From: Fidelibacterota bacterium
GTDB taxonomy: Bacteria; Fidelibacterota; UBA2242
Direction of reading: 5' to 3'
Assembly (NCBI GenBank): GCA_023133185.1
Contig: JAGLWX010000067.1
Coordinates: forward strand, 1 to 39,662
Length of the DNA stretch: 39,662 bases
The notes beneath the pieces are model-generated. The model had not been told where the DNA came from. It saw only the letters and a list, made by a program, of their open reading frames with translations, and searched no databases. Shown here in pieces: positions 1-10,300 of this stretch. Made by a program: the position numbers and the translations under genes. Position 1 is the first letter of the stretch; the number at the start of each line of letters is the position of its first letter.

Positions 1-24
1 CGTGCCAAGGAGGGGAAAGAGGGG
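1..24. repeat. Partial copy of the CCCCTCC/GGAGGGG dispersed repeat
   Basis: The first bases, GCCAAGGAGGGGAAAGAGGGG, match one half of the hairpin repeat seen complete at 4085-4182 and, inverted, at 35193-35290. The left half lies outside the window. Positions 25-345 are otherwise a non-coding leader in which I see no gene; it ends in the ribosome binding site of the first gene. Confidence 0.6.
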
Positions 25-345
25 AAATTATATCATCTCGACATAATATTAGGTACAGCACTTAAATTTCGGGGCAACTTCAGTTGTTTTAATCATTGAT
101 TTCAACCAATCTTATGTAATCTCTATCACACTAACAAGTTCAGAAACTTTCTCCTGTGCGTAAAATCACAGCCATTTATGGCTTTAATAAATAGTTTTTA
201 CCTGAACATGAAGTGGAGATATTACAGCGAAGTCAGTAAACGAATGAATAACAGGTTGAGTTATTTTAGCCAATTTATTGCATTTTTACGATGGTAACAG
301 TATATTGAAGTGTATTAACAAACAAAAACAAAGCAGGAGGTTTTT

Positions 346-3300
346 ATGAAGAAAGTAGCAACAATTCTATTGACGATTACATTGCTTTTCTCGTTTGTTA
401 TCGGTGCCAACACCGATAAAGCTGTCAAGCGAGTGCAGTGGAGTCGTATGATGACGTCTGAATTTACTCAGTCTGATCAGGCTGATGTAAAAGCGGATAT
501 TCAAAAGGTCATGCAGTTGAAAATCGATCGGAACGAGATTAAGCAGATTCAAATGAGCAAGACTCATCGAACTCAGTCCGTACCGGAAAAATCCATAAGT
601 ACGCAGATATTCCGGACTACCAAAGGGTTTGTGCCGGTTAAAGCAGAATTTGATACGATGATGATGGATACAGCAGTCATCAATTTTATTGAACCTGATA
701 CAATCTGGTATATTGGTGGAGACACATTCGTGTTTCAGATTTTTTCCTATGATACTGTCCTGATAGAATTCTATGTCGATGATGGTGACAGCATTTTTGA
801 TCCGGATTCGGATTTTTATGTAGATTTTGATGAAGAAGACATGGAAGATATTAAAGTATGGGATGGTATTGAGTTTGATGAATCGCCCCCTGGTGATGGA
901 ATCTTCCAGGTAACAATTAACACTTCAAGCGTAGATGAAGGTCCAAATCCATTATTAGGGTTGCAAAATGCTGTAATTTTTATTTATGCAGAAGAGGTGA
1001 CGAGTGAACTGAGTTCGATAGGCACCGCTTATGTTGGAGCGCCGGATGAAAATACCAGTATTGAAGGTACGGTTATGGTAAGCACAAACAAAGGGGAATT
1101 ATGGCCGGGCACGAATCTTCTTGTATTTGCCATACAGTTTCCCGATTTTGGACCTACGCCTCCAAAAGGTGAAGGTGGAGATGACTGGGAACCGTTGATC
1201 GGATTTCTTACCATGACCAATGACACGGGATATTACAAGATTGAAATTCCTGATATGTTTCGAGGTCAATATATAATTGGCGTAGTAGATATATGGCAGC
1301 AGTATCCCGGATATTTTCCTGATCCGGAATACTATGAAATGTCGATTATGGGCGATATTCCCGGCTTCGATTTTGTATTGAGAGAGGCAACTGAAAAAAT
1401 CTATGGTTATGTTCTTGATGAGCTGGGAAATCCTGTTCCCGGTATCCATGTCTGGGCGGAAGGACCTAGCGGGATCGAGGCTGTAACCGATGGGACCGGA
1501 TATTATGAACTGCCTGTTGTGCCGGGCTGGTGGGAAGTCGGAATAGAGGAATATGATATTTATGGCATTTATATGATGATTGGCGAACAATACCTGGAAG
1601 TCTTTACAGACGGTGATCATCCTGCAGACTTTGTGCTGTACAGTCTAAATGAGTCCTTTACCGGTTTTGTCGGAACACCCGACGGAATGCCTGTTCCTGA
1701 TATGGAAGTATATGCCGATATCTGGATGGGTGAAAAAGGCGGTTTCTATTGGAACTACACCCATACCGACGAATCTGGAAATTATGAACTGTTTGTTTCC
1801 ACATCGCTTCAAGGACAGCTGGTTTATACCGATTGGGGTGATACAATGATCACCTCTTATTGGGTTGGTGCCTGGATGGATGGCGCCATAATAACGCCCG
1901 ATGGTTATCATGATATGTACGCTCCGGCTGCAGATATTGATTTTACCGTATTAATTTCCGATGCGATGTTGAGTGGTATTGTATATGATGCTGTAAGTCA
2001 AAATCCACTTTATGATGCCGGTGTTCATGCGTGGATGCCTATGCCTGATAGCGGTAAAGGGCCCAATGGATATATGCCAATGTTTGAATGTTGGGCATAT
2101 ACCGATGAAAACGGTTATTATGAATTGCCCTTGATCGGTGGTCCTCCGCCGGATGGGAATACATGGATTATCGATGTGTACTGGCCATGGGAATGGATGC
2201 CTTCCGTATTTGATTCCCTAAACGTTGTATCCGGGAATAATTATACACGTGATTATTACATTGATCCACCTGTTACTAATGGTATAATTGAAGGATATGT
2301 TTTTGATGAGAACGGTTATGGTATCTCCAATGCCAGGGTTGAAATATACGGTCCTGAATATTATGAGTTATATACCGATGGCGGCGGAAAATTTTATATT
2401 GATCAGATACCTTTTGGTTGGTATTCCGCAACCGCGTATGCCGAGGGCTATGAACCTTATGATATCTGGGATATATGGGTCGGGCAGCAGCCGGTCTATC
2501 TGGAATTCTGGATGGGAAGTATTGTCGGTGATATAATGATTGAAGGTGTTGTCACCGACGCAACAACTTCCGAGCCGATCCGAGGCGCTATTTTGATGGC
2601 ATTTAACTGGGATTTTTATGAACCATTTACACTCTTCACTGACTCTACCGGTCATTACGAATTAAAAGTGAGACCCGGATTATATGATTTTCAGGTTGGA
2701 GCCAATGGATACTCGGTACAGTACTTAGATAGTGTTGATGTAGTTAATGATACATTGATCAATTTCTTACTTAATTTGGCGGCGATTTCCGATACATTGA
2801 GTGGAAATGTTGTCGATGATATGAATAATCCATTACGGAAAGTGTTCATTTACCTTGAATCTGATAATTACATCGGTTATACACATACCGATTTTATGGG
2901 ACACTACGTGATTGGTTTGCCTGCCGGATATTACGATGCCATGTATTTAAAGAATGGATTTAATCCTGAATGGCGTAGTTTTAACTTTCCAGCGGAAAGA
3001 CCGGAAGAGACTATTATGCTCTACCCGGAAGTCCATGTATTCGGACCTCAAATTCTTGATGTAACGGATGTTCCAATGGATCATGGTAAGAAAGTGCGTT
3101 TGACCTGGAAGAGAGCGGAAGGATTAGAGGGCGCAGTTAAAGAGTATCAGATATGGCGGGCAATTGAACCAATGGGCGGTCCGGAGCCATACCAGGAATT
3201 TCAAACAGGATGGGATTATATAACTACTGTTCCGGTACATCCTGAATTGGATATTTTTAATGTTGTTGTTCCGACTCTGTATGATAAAGTGGGTGATAAT

Positions 3301-3972
3301 CCTTACTGGTCCGGTTTTACGGTGACAGCTATTGGTTATGACGGCTGGTCTTTTTGGAATTCGAATATAATGGCTGGTCAGTCGATAGATAACCTGCCGC
3401 CGGAAATCCCGCTTGGATTAACGGCTGTCGGTGGTGGAAACAGTATTGCATTGCAGTGGGAACCGGTAACGAGCGAGAAGATCAAATACTATTCGATCTA
3501 TCGGAAAACGGCTACAAGTGAATTCAGTATAGTCGGATATTCCACAATGCCTGAATTTACTGACGTCACTGTTTCCCAGACGGAAGTTTATACCTACACG
3601 GTTACGGCTACCGATTTCGGTTTGAATGAATCTGACAGAGCTATGCCATTCTCATTGTTGGCGATAGCAATCGAAGAAGTTGTTGAACTTCCAACTGAAT
3701 TCGCACTGAAACCGAACTATCCGAATCCGTTCAACCCGGAAACCACGATTGAATTCGCTCTTCCGAAAACCAGCAAGGTAACCCTGACGATCTATAACCT
3801 GATGGGTCAGATGATTCAGGAATTGGTCAATTCGGAATATTCCGCCGGTTACCAGAGAGTGATCTGGAATGGTCGTGATTTTAACGGTAATTCTGTTGGA
3901 AGCGGTGTCTATATCTACGCCCTAAAAGCGGATAACTTCTCACAGACCAGAAAGATGATTCTGATGCGATAA
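346..3972 (+). CDS. Secreted multi-domain T9SS cargo protein with carboxypeptidase-regulatory-like repeats
   Basis: The 1,208-residue product is predicted to be exported and anchored at or released from the cell surface; no enzymatic domain is visible. A signal peptide covers about residues 1-20 (MKKVATILLTITLLFSFVIG). From about residue 237 to 960 there are roughly seven carboxypeptidase-regulatory-like (transthyretin-type beta-sandwich) modules, recognisable by repeats such as 'GYVLDELGNPVPGI' and 'TDGTGYYELPVVPG'. An FN3-like domain follows (about 1018-1105). A type IX sorting domain begins near residue 1118 with NYPNPFNPETTIEFALP and ends in KMILMR. The protein is rich in Tyr, Trp and acidic residues. 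AGGAGG at 335-340, five bases before the ATG, fixes the start. It stands alone, closed by a strong terminator. Likely roles are adhesion or structure; substrate unknown. Confidence 0.85.
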   Translation: MKKVATILLTITLLFSFVIGANTDKAVKRVQWSRMMTSEFTQSDQADVKADIQKVMQLKIDRNEIKQIQMSKTHRTQSVPEKSISTQIFRTTKGFVPVKAEFDTMMMDTAVINFIEPDTIWYIGGDTFVFQIFSYDTVLIEFYVDDGDSIFDPDSDFYVDFDEEDMEDIKVWDGIEFDESPPGDGIFQVTINTSSVDEGPNPLLGLQNAVIFIYAEEVTSELSSIGTAYVGAPDENTSIEGTVMVSTNKGELWPGTNLLVFAIQFPDFGPTPPKGEGGDDWEPLIGFLTMTNDTGYYKIEIPDMFRGQYIIGVVDIWQQYPGYFPDPEYYEMSIMGDIPGFDFVLREATEKIYGYVLDELGNPVPGIHVWAEGPSGIEAVTDGTGYYELPVVPGWWEVGIEEYDIYGIYMMIGEQYLEVFTDGDHPADFVLYSLNESFTGFVGTPDGMPVPDMEVYADIWMGEKGGFYWNYTHTDESGNYELFVSTSLQGQLVYTDWGDTMITSYWVGAWMDGAIITPDGYHDMYAPAADIDFTVLISDAMLSGIVYDAVSQNPLYDAGVHAWMPMPDSGKGPNGYMPMFECWAYTDENGYYELPLIGGPPPDGNTWIIDVYWPWEWMPSVFDSLNVVSGNNYTRDYYIDPPVTNGIIEGYVFDENGYGISNARVEIYGPEYYELYTDGGGKFYIDQIPFGWYSATAYAEGYEPYDIWDIWVGQQPVYLEFWMGSIVGDIMIEGVVTDATTSEPIRGAILMAFNWDFYEPFTLFTDSTGHYELKVRPGLYDFQVGANGYSVQYLDSVDVVNDTLINFLLNLAAISDTLSGNVVDDMNNPLRKVFIYLESDNYIGYTHTDFMGHYVIGLPAGYYDAMYLKNGFNPEWRSFNFPAERPEETIMLYPEVHVFGPQILDVTDVPMDHGKKVRLTWKRAEGLEGAVKEYQIWRAIEPMGGPEPYQEFQTGWDYITTVPVHPELDIFNVVVPTLYDKVGDNPYWSGFTVTAIGYDGWSFWNSNIMAGQSIDNLPPEIPLGLTAVGGGNSIALQWEPVTSEKIKYYSIYRKTATSEFSIVGYSTMPEFTDVTVSQTEVYTYTVTATDFGLNESDRAMPFSLLAIAIEEVVELPTEFALKPNYPNPFNPETTIEFALPKTSKVTLTIYNLMGQMIQELVNSEYSAGYQRVIWNGRDFNGNSVGSGVYIYALKADNFSQTRKMILMR

Positions 3973-3990
3973 AGTAATGGAAATCGCTAT

Positions 3991-4020
3991 AAAAGGGGCG
4001 GGATATCCCGCCCCTTTTTC
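3991..4020 (+). terminator. Rho-independent terminator
   Basis: A near-perfect hairpin lies 18 bases after the stop codon of the first gene. The arms are 3991-4002 and 4007-4018 (AAAAGGGGCGGG and its exact complement) around an ATAT loop, and the descending arm ends in TTTTT. This is a textbook intrinsic terminator. Confidence 0.92.
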
Positions 4021-4084
4021 ATATTGAAACTGGAGCCGGGTATCTCTATTTTATAGTGATTTTCCTCAATGAGACCTCCTCGAG

Positions 4085-4182
4085 GTAAAAGTTTTGTCCT
4101 ATGAAACAATGTTGTTTGATTATGCAAACATATTAACCACCCCATAATCCCCTCCTTGCTAAGGAGGGGAAAAAGGGGAGGT
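4085..4182. repeat. Dispersed hairpin repeat, copy 1
   Basis: About 100 bases here match, as reverse complement, positions 35193-35290. The centre is a palindrome at 4149-4169 (CCCCTCCTTG / CTAAGGAGGGG) preceded by TTAACCACCCCATAAT and followed by AAAAAGGGGAGGTT. The less conserved left flank is also shared (AAAAGTTTTGT...TTTGAT). It fills most of the 419-base gap before the carboxypeptidase gene. No coding potential is seen. Confidence 0.85.
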
Positions 4183-4391
4183 TGATTGGAATCTTTATGA
4201 AATAAGGCTTTTTCCAGCTCAACTTTCCTAAATTACTATTCCACTTGTCAATGTGGTTTATCGTCTTAAAATACAAAATATTGCGCTATAAGGAATTTCC
4301 AATTTCGGGTTAACTTCAGTGAAATATTCATATTGAAATATAGCTATGGTATTTCTATCTTTATCAGAGGAATTAGAACGAATTTATTAAT

Positions 4392-5999
4392 ATGAAAAAC
4401 ACCTGTATAATTATCGCAATATTGACCCTTTGGATATTGTCCGTTTCTTTTGCGGAAGTATCGAAGGATCGGTTTTCGCGTCCTGAAATTTATTTTCGGT
4501 TTCAAATCGAATCGAAAGATGAATTGATAGAAATAACTCGGATCATCTCCATCGATAATGTTATTGGAGATACTGTTTATGCCTATGCGAATCGAAAAGA
4601 GTTTGAGAAATTTCAGAAATTAAATAAAAAGATAGAAATATTACCAGCGCCGTCATTAATGTTCAAACCGGAAATGAGCCAATCGGTAAAAAAAGCCACC
4701 GAATGGGATTCCTATCCTACTTATGACGCCTATGTTTCGATGATGTACCAATTTGCGGAGGACTATCCCGAAATATGCCGGATCGACAGTATCGGCGCAT
4801 CCGTCAACGGACGGGCGATTCTGTTTACGAAAATTTCGGATAATGTCAATTCCGACGAAGCCGAACCGGAATTTCTATATACATCCACAATGCATGGCGA
4901 TGAAACAACCGGTTTTGTCCTGATGCTGAGATTAATCGACTATTTATTACGGAATTATGGTGTGAATGAAAAAGTGACTTACCTCGTCGATAATCTTGAA
5001 ATCTGGATAAATCCGAATGCAAATCCTGATGGATCTTATTTTTGCGGTAATGATTCTGTTTATGGAGCCATACGATATAATGCCAATAGCGTTGACCTGA
5101 ACCGGAATTTCCCCGATCCTAAATATGGAGACCATCCGGATGGTAATCAGTGGCAGCCGGAAACAGTTGCGATGATGGATTTCGCCGATCAGCATCATTT
5201 TGTGTTATCCGCAAATTTTCATGGCGGCGCCGAAGTCGTCAACTATCCCTGGGATTGTTGGGAACGGCGCCACGCCGATGACGAGTGGCTTATCTGGCTT
5301 TGCCGTCAATATGCCGATACCGTTCACGCTTACAGCCCGTCAGGTTATATGGATCACTTAAATGATGAATATTTTAATAATGGTATAATTAACGGTTATG
5401 ACTGGTATCCGATTTATGGAGGTCGGCAGGATTACATGACCTATTTTCAGCATTGCCGTGAAACTACTATTGAAATTTCAGATACAAAATTACTTCCGGC
5501 ATCCTTGCTGCCGGCTCACTGGGAGTATAACCGGGCGGCTCTGCTGAATTATATGGCGGCGGCATTGACCGGTATTCGGGGAGAAGTCAAATACGGAAGT
5601 GATCCGCTTAATGTTCAGGTCAGGATTATAGATCATGAAAAAGATAATTCCTGGGTGTTTTCCGATTCAGTTTTGGGTGATTATTATCGTTTGTGTTTGC
5701 CGGGAGTGTATGATCTGGAATTCAGCAATGATCTTTTTACAAAAGTCATACGCCAAATTTCTGTCGAACCCGGAAATGCAACAATGGAAAATGTTTTTAT
5801 CCAATCAGGTTCTTTGGGTGATATTAATAACGACGGTTTTGTCAATATCACGGATATTATGCGGGTTGTAAATTTTATCACAGGTAGATTGACGCCGAGT
5901 AATGAGGAATTCAATCGATCGGATTGGAACAGTGATAATGAGTTAAATATAGCGGATATTATCGGGATCACTCAATATATTTTAAATCAAAGTCCGTAA
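4392..5999 (+). CDS. Secreted M14 zinc carboxypeptidase (N/E subfamily type) with transthyretin-like and dockerin domains
   Basis: The 535-residue exported metallocarboxypeptidase should remove C-terminal residues from peptides. A signal peptide spans about 1-21. The M14 domain runs about 100-395. Zinc ligands are H168 and E171 in MHGDETTG and H277 in NFHGG; the catalytic Glu is E361 in RETTIEIS. The stretch from ETTIEIS through 'HWEYNRAALLNYMAAALTGI' closely follows the carboxypeptidase N/E subfamily, in which a transthyretin-like beta-sandwich normally follows, and one is visible at about 396-470. A C-terminal pair of dockerin-like calcium repeats (GDINNDGFVNITDIM..., DWNSDNELNIADII) occupies about 475-532. 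There is no type IX sorting domain, unlike its large neighbours, so the dockerin may be its only means of attachment (inference). The first in-frame ATG starts directly at the signal peptide; no strong Shine-Dalgarno is present. Confidence 0.9.
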   Translation: MKNTCIIIAILTLWILSVSFAEVSKDRFSRPEIYFRFQIESKDELIEITRIISIDNVIGDTVYAYANRKEFEKFQKLNKKIEILPAPSLMFKPEMSQSVKKATEWDSYPTYDAYVSMMYQFAEDYPEICRIDSIGASVNGRAILFTKISDNVNSDEAEPEFLYTSTMHGDETTGFVLMLRLIDYLLRNYGVNEKVTYLVDNLEIWINPNANPDGSYFCGNDSVYGAIRYNANSVDLNRNFPDPKYGDHPDGNQWQPETVAMMDFADQHHFVLSANFHGGAEVVNYPWDCWERRHADDEWLIWLCRQYADTVHAYSPSGYMDHLNDEYFNNGIINGYDWYPIYGGRQDYMTYFQHCRETTIEISDTKLLPASLLPAHWEYNRAALLNYMAAALTGIRGEVKYGSDPLNVQVRIIDHEKDNSWVFSDSVLGDYYRLCLPGVYDLEFSNDLFTKVIRQISVEPGNATMENVFIQSGSLGDINNDGFVNITDIMRVVNFITGRLTPSNEEFNRSDWNSDNELNIADIIGITQYILNQSP

Positions 6000-6091
6000 A
6001 ATTATTGCTTTACAATTTCAATGGTATTCGTTAATCTAAGTAGGTGTATGCAAGTCTATGATAAAAAAAGAAAATTATTAATTGATTTAAG

Positions 6092-6567
6092 AACAAGGAT
6101 TAACGATTTTTGATTTGAGAAGTTAAAGACAGATGAATAAATTTGACCTTGAAGAACGATTAATAGATTTTTCAGTATTGATTATTGAAATAGCGAGTGA
6201 AATGCCAAATACAAAAGCAGGAAGTCATTTATCAGGGCAATTAATTCGATCAGGGACATCTGTTTCTTTAAATTATGGAGAGGCTCAAAGTGGAGAGTCC
6301 CGAAAAAACTTCATTCATAAAATAAAAATTGTGCTGAAAGAGTTAAGAGAAACTTTCATCTGTTTGAAAATCATATTCAGAACAAAATTGTATAAATCTG
6401 AGGGAAAAATTAAAACAGCCCTGAATGAAAGTGACGAATTAATATCAATATTCGTAAAGAGCGTTGAAACAGCACAAAAGAATATGGAGAAGTGAAATCT
6501 TTGCCGAAGGCATGCCTATGGCAAAATCATAAAATAAATCAGAAATCGCTATTCGTTAATCCTTGTT
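6092..6567. repeat. 15-bp inverted repeats flanking the four-helix-bundle gene
   Basis: AACAAGGATTAACGA at 6092-6106 is exactly complementary to TCGTTAATCCTTGTT at 6553-6567. The inner flanks keep a looser match (TTTTTGATT against the complement of AATCAGAAATCG). Together they bracket the 120-aa gene with 26 bases on its 5' side and 57 on its 3' side. A further copy of TATTCGTTAATC lies at about 6024-6036 in direct orientation. This resembles the ends of a small mobile unit, but no transposase is present. Confidence 0.6.
6133..6495 (+). CDS. Four-helix bundle protein (23S rRNA intervening-sequence protein family)
   Basis: The 120-residue product matches the four-helix-bundle family first seen in 23S rRNA intervening sequences (TIGR02436/PF05635) in length and motifs. 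The family signature is visible: 'FSVLIIEIASEMPNTKAGSHLSGQ', then 'IRSGTSVSLNYGEAQSGES', 'FIHKIKIVLKELRET' and a C-terminal helix. Cellular function is not established for most members; relatives of this fold (Avd) act in diversity-generating retroelements, but no reverse transcriptase or template repeat is present here. In this window it is not in an rRNA gene. It sits alone between 15-bp inverted repeats, so it may be a passenger of a small mobile element. The start is the only ATG that keeps the full N-terminal helix; upstream AAAGACAG is a weak binding site. Confidence 0.88.
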   Translation: MNKFDLEERLIDFSVLIIEIASEMPNTKAGSHLSGQLIRSGTSVSLNYGEAQSGESRKNFIHKIKIVLKELRETFICLKIIFRTKLYKSEGKIKTALNESDELISIFVKSVETAQKNMEK

Positions 6568-6608
6568 GGATATTCAAGGAAGCAGAAAGATTATACTGGA
6601 AGGTAATT

Positions 6609-6644
6609 ATGAAAAGTTCAAATAAAACAATCTCTGATAACTAA
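6609..6644 (+). CDS. Possible 11-codon leader ORF before the lipoprotein gene
   Basis: ATG at 6609 opens an 11-codon frame (MKSSNKTISDN) ending in TAA at 6642-6644, seven bases before the lipoprotein ATG. Its GGAAGG at 6598-6603, five bases from the ATG, is a good Shine-Dalgarno site, whereas the lipoprotein start has none. Termination-reinitiation coupling would explain this, but chance is possible in a stretch this short. Confidence 0.3.
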   Translation: MKSSNKTISDN

Positions 6645-6651
6645 TAGAACA

Positions 6652-7299
6652 ATGCAAAAATTAATACTAATCCTTGTTGTTTTATTGCTACTGTGGGGCT
6701 GCGCTTCCCATCCGACGATCAGTCCGATACCTCTAAAAGAGGGCGAGGCCTATTCCGCCGTCACTTTTTCCGTCGAGAACATTTTACCTGTATTTGTCTA
6801 TCGTAAGGGATTAAGCGACGTCAGCGACATCGGATTCAGGATTGGACTGCCCATTTATGGTACCGGTATCGATTATTCGAGAACAGTTTTTCAGCGCGGT
6901 GAATTTTATGACATTATCAATTTCGGATTTTCGCTGACTCCGAATTCCAACATTGACATGACCTATTACAGTGTCCGCACTTTTCCCAAGAAACCGGGAA
7001 ACGCGTTTTATACCGGTTTTCGCGCTATGTATATTCCAAACGGAATTAATGGTAAAGAGAGTATGCGGGTTGGCGCTCTGGTGGGACTTCGGATAAATAA
7101 TAAGGTTGGCGTTGAGCTGGGTTATTTTCATGACCTGGATAAAGGACAGCCCATCGAAAAGATTTTTTCCATGAAACCTGAAAATGACCCGCGGTATCCG
7201 GCTATAACTGATTTTGGTTTACCCTCTGAACATTCCCGCCTTGTAGGATTATCCCTGCAGGTGTCTTTAAGCACTTCCGTTTTTCAGAAGAAAAAATAA
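6652..7299 (+). CDS. Predicted outer-envelope lipoprotein of unknown function
   Basis: The 215-residue product has a short lipoprotein signal: hydrophobic residues 4-14 followed by LLWGC, with Cys17 as the likely lipidated residue. The mature part has alternating hydrophobic and polar strands and many Gly/Tyr residues ('GFRIGLPIYGTGIDYSRTVF', 'VGALVGLRINNKVGVELGYF'), which suggests a small beta-barrel or beta-sandwich. I do not recognise a named family. It ends 76 bases before the C25 peptidase gene, with no terminator between, so co-transcription is plausible. The start codon lacks a Shine-Dalgarno; the 11-codon frame just upstream may drive its translation. Confidence 0.7.
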   Translation: MQKLILILVVLLLLWGCASHPTISPIPLKEGEAYSAVTFSVENILPVFVYRKGLSDVSDIGFRIGLPIYGTGIDYSRTVFQRGEFYDIINFGFSLTPNSNIDMTYYSVRTFPKKPGNAFYTGFRAMYIPNGINGKESMRVGALVGLRINNKVGVELGYFHDLDKGQPIEKIFSMKPENDPRYPAITDFGLPSEHSRLVGLSLQVSLSTSVFQKKK

Positions 7300-7375
7300 A
7301 TTCTTAGAACAGTACTATATCACAGATTCTTGGATAAAAAATCAGTATATTGTGCAGAGAATAATGTAACTGTCT

Positions 7376-10300
7376 ATGAATAAACTTTTGTATTATATCA
7401 CCGCAATGATTCTCCTTCAGTCCATAATCTTTGGGTCGGTCAGGCTGAACGACACGAATCTTGATCAATCTTCATATACAATTACACAATTTGCAACGTC
7501 ATCTGAACTCAGTCTGAAGATTACACTGGAATATCTTAAAATCAGTACAGTTACAGAGAATGGCAAACCATTTACCCGGATCGACATTCCCGGAGAAGGA
7601 TTTCAGTATGTGGTTGGCAAGCCCCGGCTTCCGGTGATTCGAAAAATGATTGAAATTCCAGAGGGCTGCAAAGTTGAATGGGACATTACAATTGATAAGG
7701 AAGAGGTCTTATCATTACGGAAAAATAATTATCACGAACCGATATTGCCGGTACAACCCTTTCAGCGAAAATCAGATCCCAAACAACAAACTTTTAGTAT
7801 TGATAAAGAACTTTATGAAAGCGACCATTTTTATCAGCCCGGCACGATTCGGATCGGAAGCATATTTCAGATGGGAGGTTTTCGAGGAGCGATGTTTGAA
7901 TTTTACCCTGTGGATTATAATCCGGTTCAAAATTCTCTTAAAATTCATTCAGAAGTAACTATTCAAATACGATTTATCAAAGATAGGATGGACTCAGAAT
8001 TTTTTGATAAACCCAAAGTGCCTCATCCCGAATTATCCAAAATAGCACGGGAGATGTTTATCAATTTTGATGAACCAAAAACTGAAATAACGCCGCAGCC
8101 ACTTAATCTTCTGGTAATAGCCGGAGACCGGTTTGTCGATCATCCTGATTTGCAGGAATATCTGAAGTGGAAGAGCCAGAGCGGGTTTTATGTTATCCTG
8201 AAATCTGTATCTGAGCTTGGAAACACGCCTGAGTCAATCAAGGATTCTATCAGCGCTGAATATAATGGGGATACCCCTCCCGCATATATCTTATTGATCG
8301 GTGACGTCGAGGATGTACCGGCGTGGAACGGAAGCGAAAGTGAAACCGAGACAGATGTTCCCTATACGCAGATATCGGTCGGAGATTATATTCCCGACCT
8401 CATGATCGGACGGTTTTCCGTTAGCAGCAATGAAGAGCTTTCCGCCGTTATTCATAAGTCAATGAACTATGAACAATGTCGATATGAAGATATAGAGGCG
8501 TTGAACAAGATAACATTTATTTCAACCGACGATGATGAAAGCTGGTGGATTGCCGAAGGTTCTCACAATTATGTGATCAACAATCATTTGAATCCAAGAG
8601 GAATTCAAAGCGACCATATCAAAGGGCATTCCGGCGGAAATACTGCGGATATTCATCGGGCGTTAAATGATGGAAGAACTATCTGCCACTACTCCGGTCA
8701 CGGACTGGAATATGAATGGCAGGGACCGGAATTTACCATGACCGATATCGCAACACTGGATTCGTCGTCGGTCTCCTTTTTTGTCATAAGCAATGCCTGT
8801 GAAACCGGCAGTTATTTGATGGCGGAATGTTTTGGCGAAAGCTGGATCAGGGCAGAAAACCGGGGCGCATTTGCGTTTGTCGGAGCATCAAACAGTTCTT
8901 ATTGGGATCCTGATGATTGGATGGAACGCCGAATGTATGACGGTTATTTTCAGGAAGAAAAATATTCCATTAGCGCGATGGTTCAGCGGGGATTGTTTGA
9001 GAACTTCCAGCAAAACACGTCAATGGGAAAATACTATTACGATATATATAATATCCTGGGTGATCCGACAATTGTTCCGTGGATCGGGATTCCAAAAAGT
9101 CTGTCCGTAAACTACAACCCAATTCATTCTACCGATTCAGATCTGTTTGATGTAGTTGTTCAAAATGAAGGCGTTAATGTTGAGAATGCGAAAGTCACAC
9201 TTACTCGGGATTGGAATATTATTGGGTATGGGATCACAGATTTTGATGGTCGGGTATCGATAATACTCGATTCAACGATGCTTCAAACGGGTCAGATGCT
9301 GTTGACAGTTACAGGGAATCAGTACATCCCTTACATTGATACCGTCAATGTCATTCATCCGTTGACTGTAACGCTGGACACGTCGGCGATTCCGGTGGGT
9401 GAAACAACCCAGAAGGAAATAACTGTCCACGATTCCGACGCTAATCCATACGACAGTCTTGAAATTTACATAGCAGGGTGGACAGTTTCGGCGGATAGTC
9501 TGTTGGGCGTTACGGATTCGGATGGGGTATTGAATTTTCAAATTTTACCCAAATATGGTGAAACTCTCGCAATAAAAGGGAAAAACCCGGAGGATGAAAA
9601 CTTCTTATTTTCCGAACCTTTGCAAGTCAGCGGAGGAGTGTCTTTTCAAAATGCGGAGATAAGCGCCGGAGTTCCGGCATATGGAGTAACCGATGCATTA
9701 TTGCCGGGTAAAGTGGGTATCATTCAGGCAAGTTGTGATGAATCGAATTGTTCTATTGCTGTGTCCGGTTGCGGAATCGATACTGTTGCCAGTGGGAAAA
9801 TCATCGAAGTTGTCCCGGAATTTACCGGCGTCATTCGTGCCGGTATTTTGATGCAGGGCTACAATGTATTTGAAGAATCCTTTGCCGTAAAAAAGGTTTA
9901 TGGAACAGTAAGCGGATTGGTGAATGATACAAATCACCAGGCTTTAGCCGGTGTATCAATCGCAGGATTTCTGTTACCGGATACGATTGATGCGGTTTTT
10001 AATTGTGTGACAAATGACGCCGGTGAATATTCTTATCAGCTATCTGTGGAAGTTGGCGAATACCGGATCAAGGCAAGTCTGTTTGGTTATCTCTCACAGA
10101 CTTTCGATCATATTATTCAAACCGGTGAAAATACAATAGGTATTGAGATGAACGAATTAGCCCGGACAATGGTATCCGGATCAGTCACCGGGAATCCATC
10201 CGAACAGCCTCTGGATGCAGAAATCGTTCTCTATCGAATGGATGATAACGAGCTTCCAATTTATCATACAACGGTTACGACATTGGCGTCGGAAGGAGGC

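Noticed and set aside
1099..1620. 173-residue minus-strand open frame inside the first gene
   Set aside because: Shadow frame opposite carboxypeptidase-regulatory-like repeats; no start signal and no domain.
6133..6495. Diversity-generating retroelement (Avd-like protein)
   Set aside because: The fold is related, but no reverse transcriptase, template repeat or variable repeat is found nearby.
6499..6525. Terminator after the four-helix-bundle gene
   Set aside because: TTTGCC...GGCAAA encloses GGCATGCC, but the stem is interrupted and lacks a T-run.
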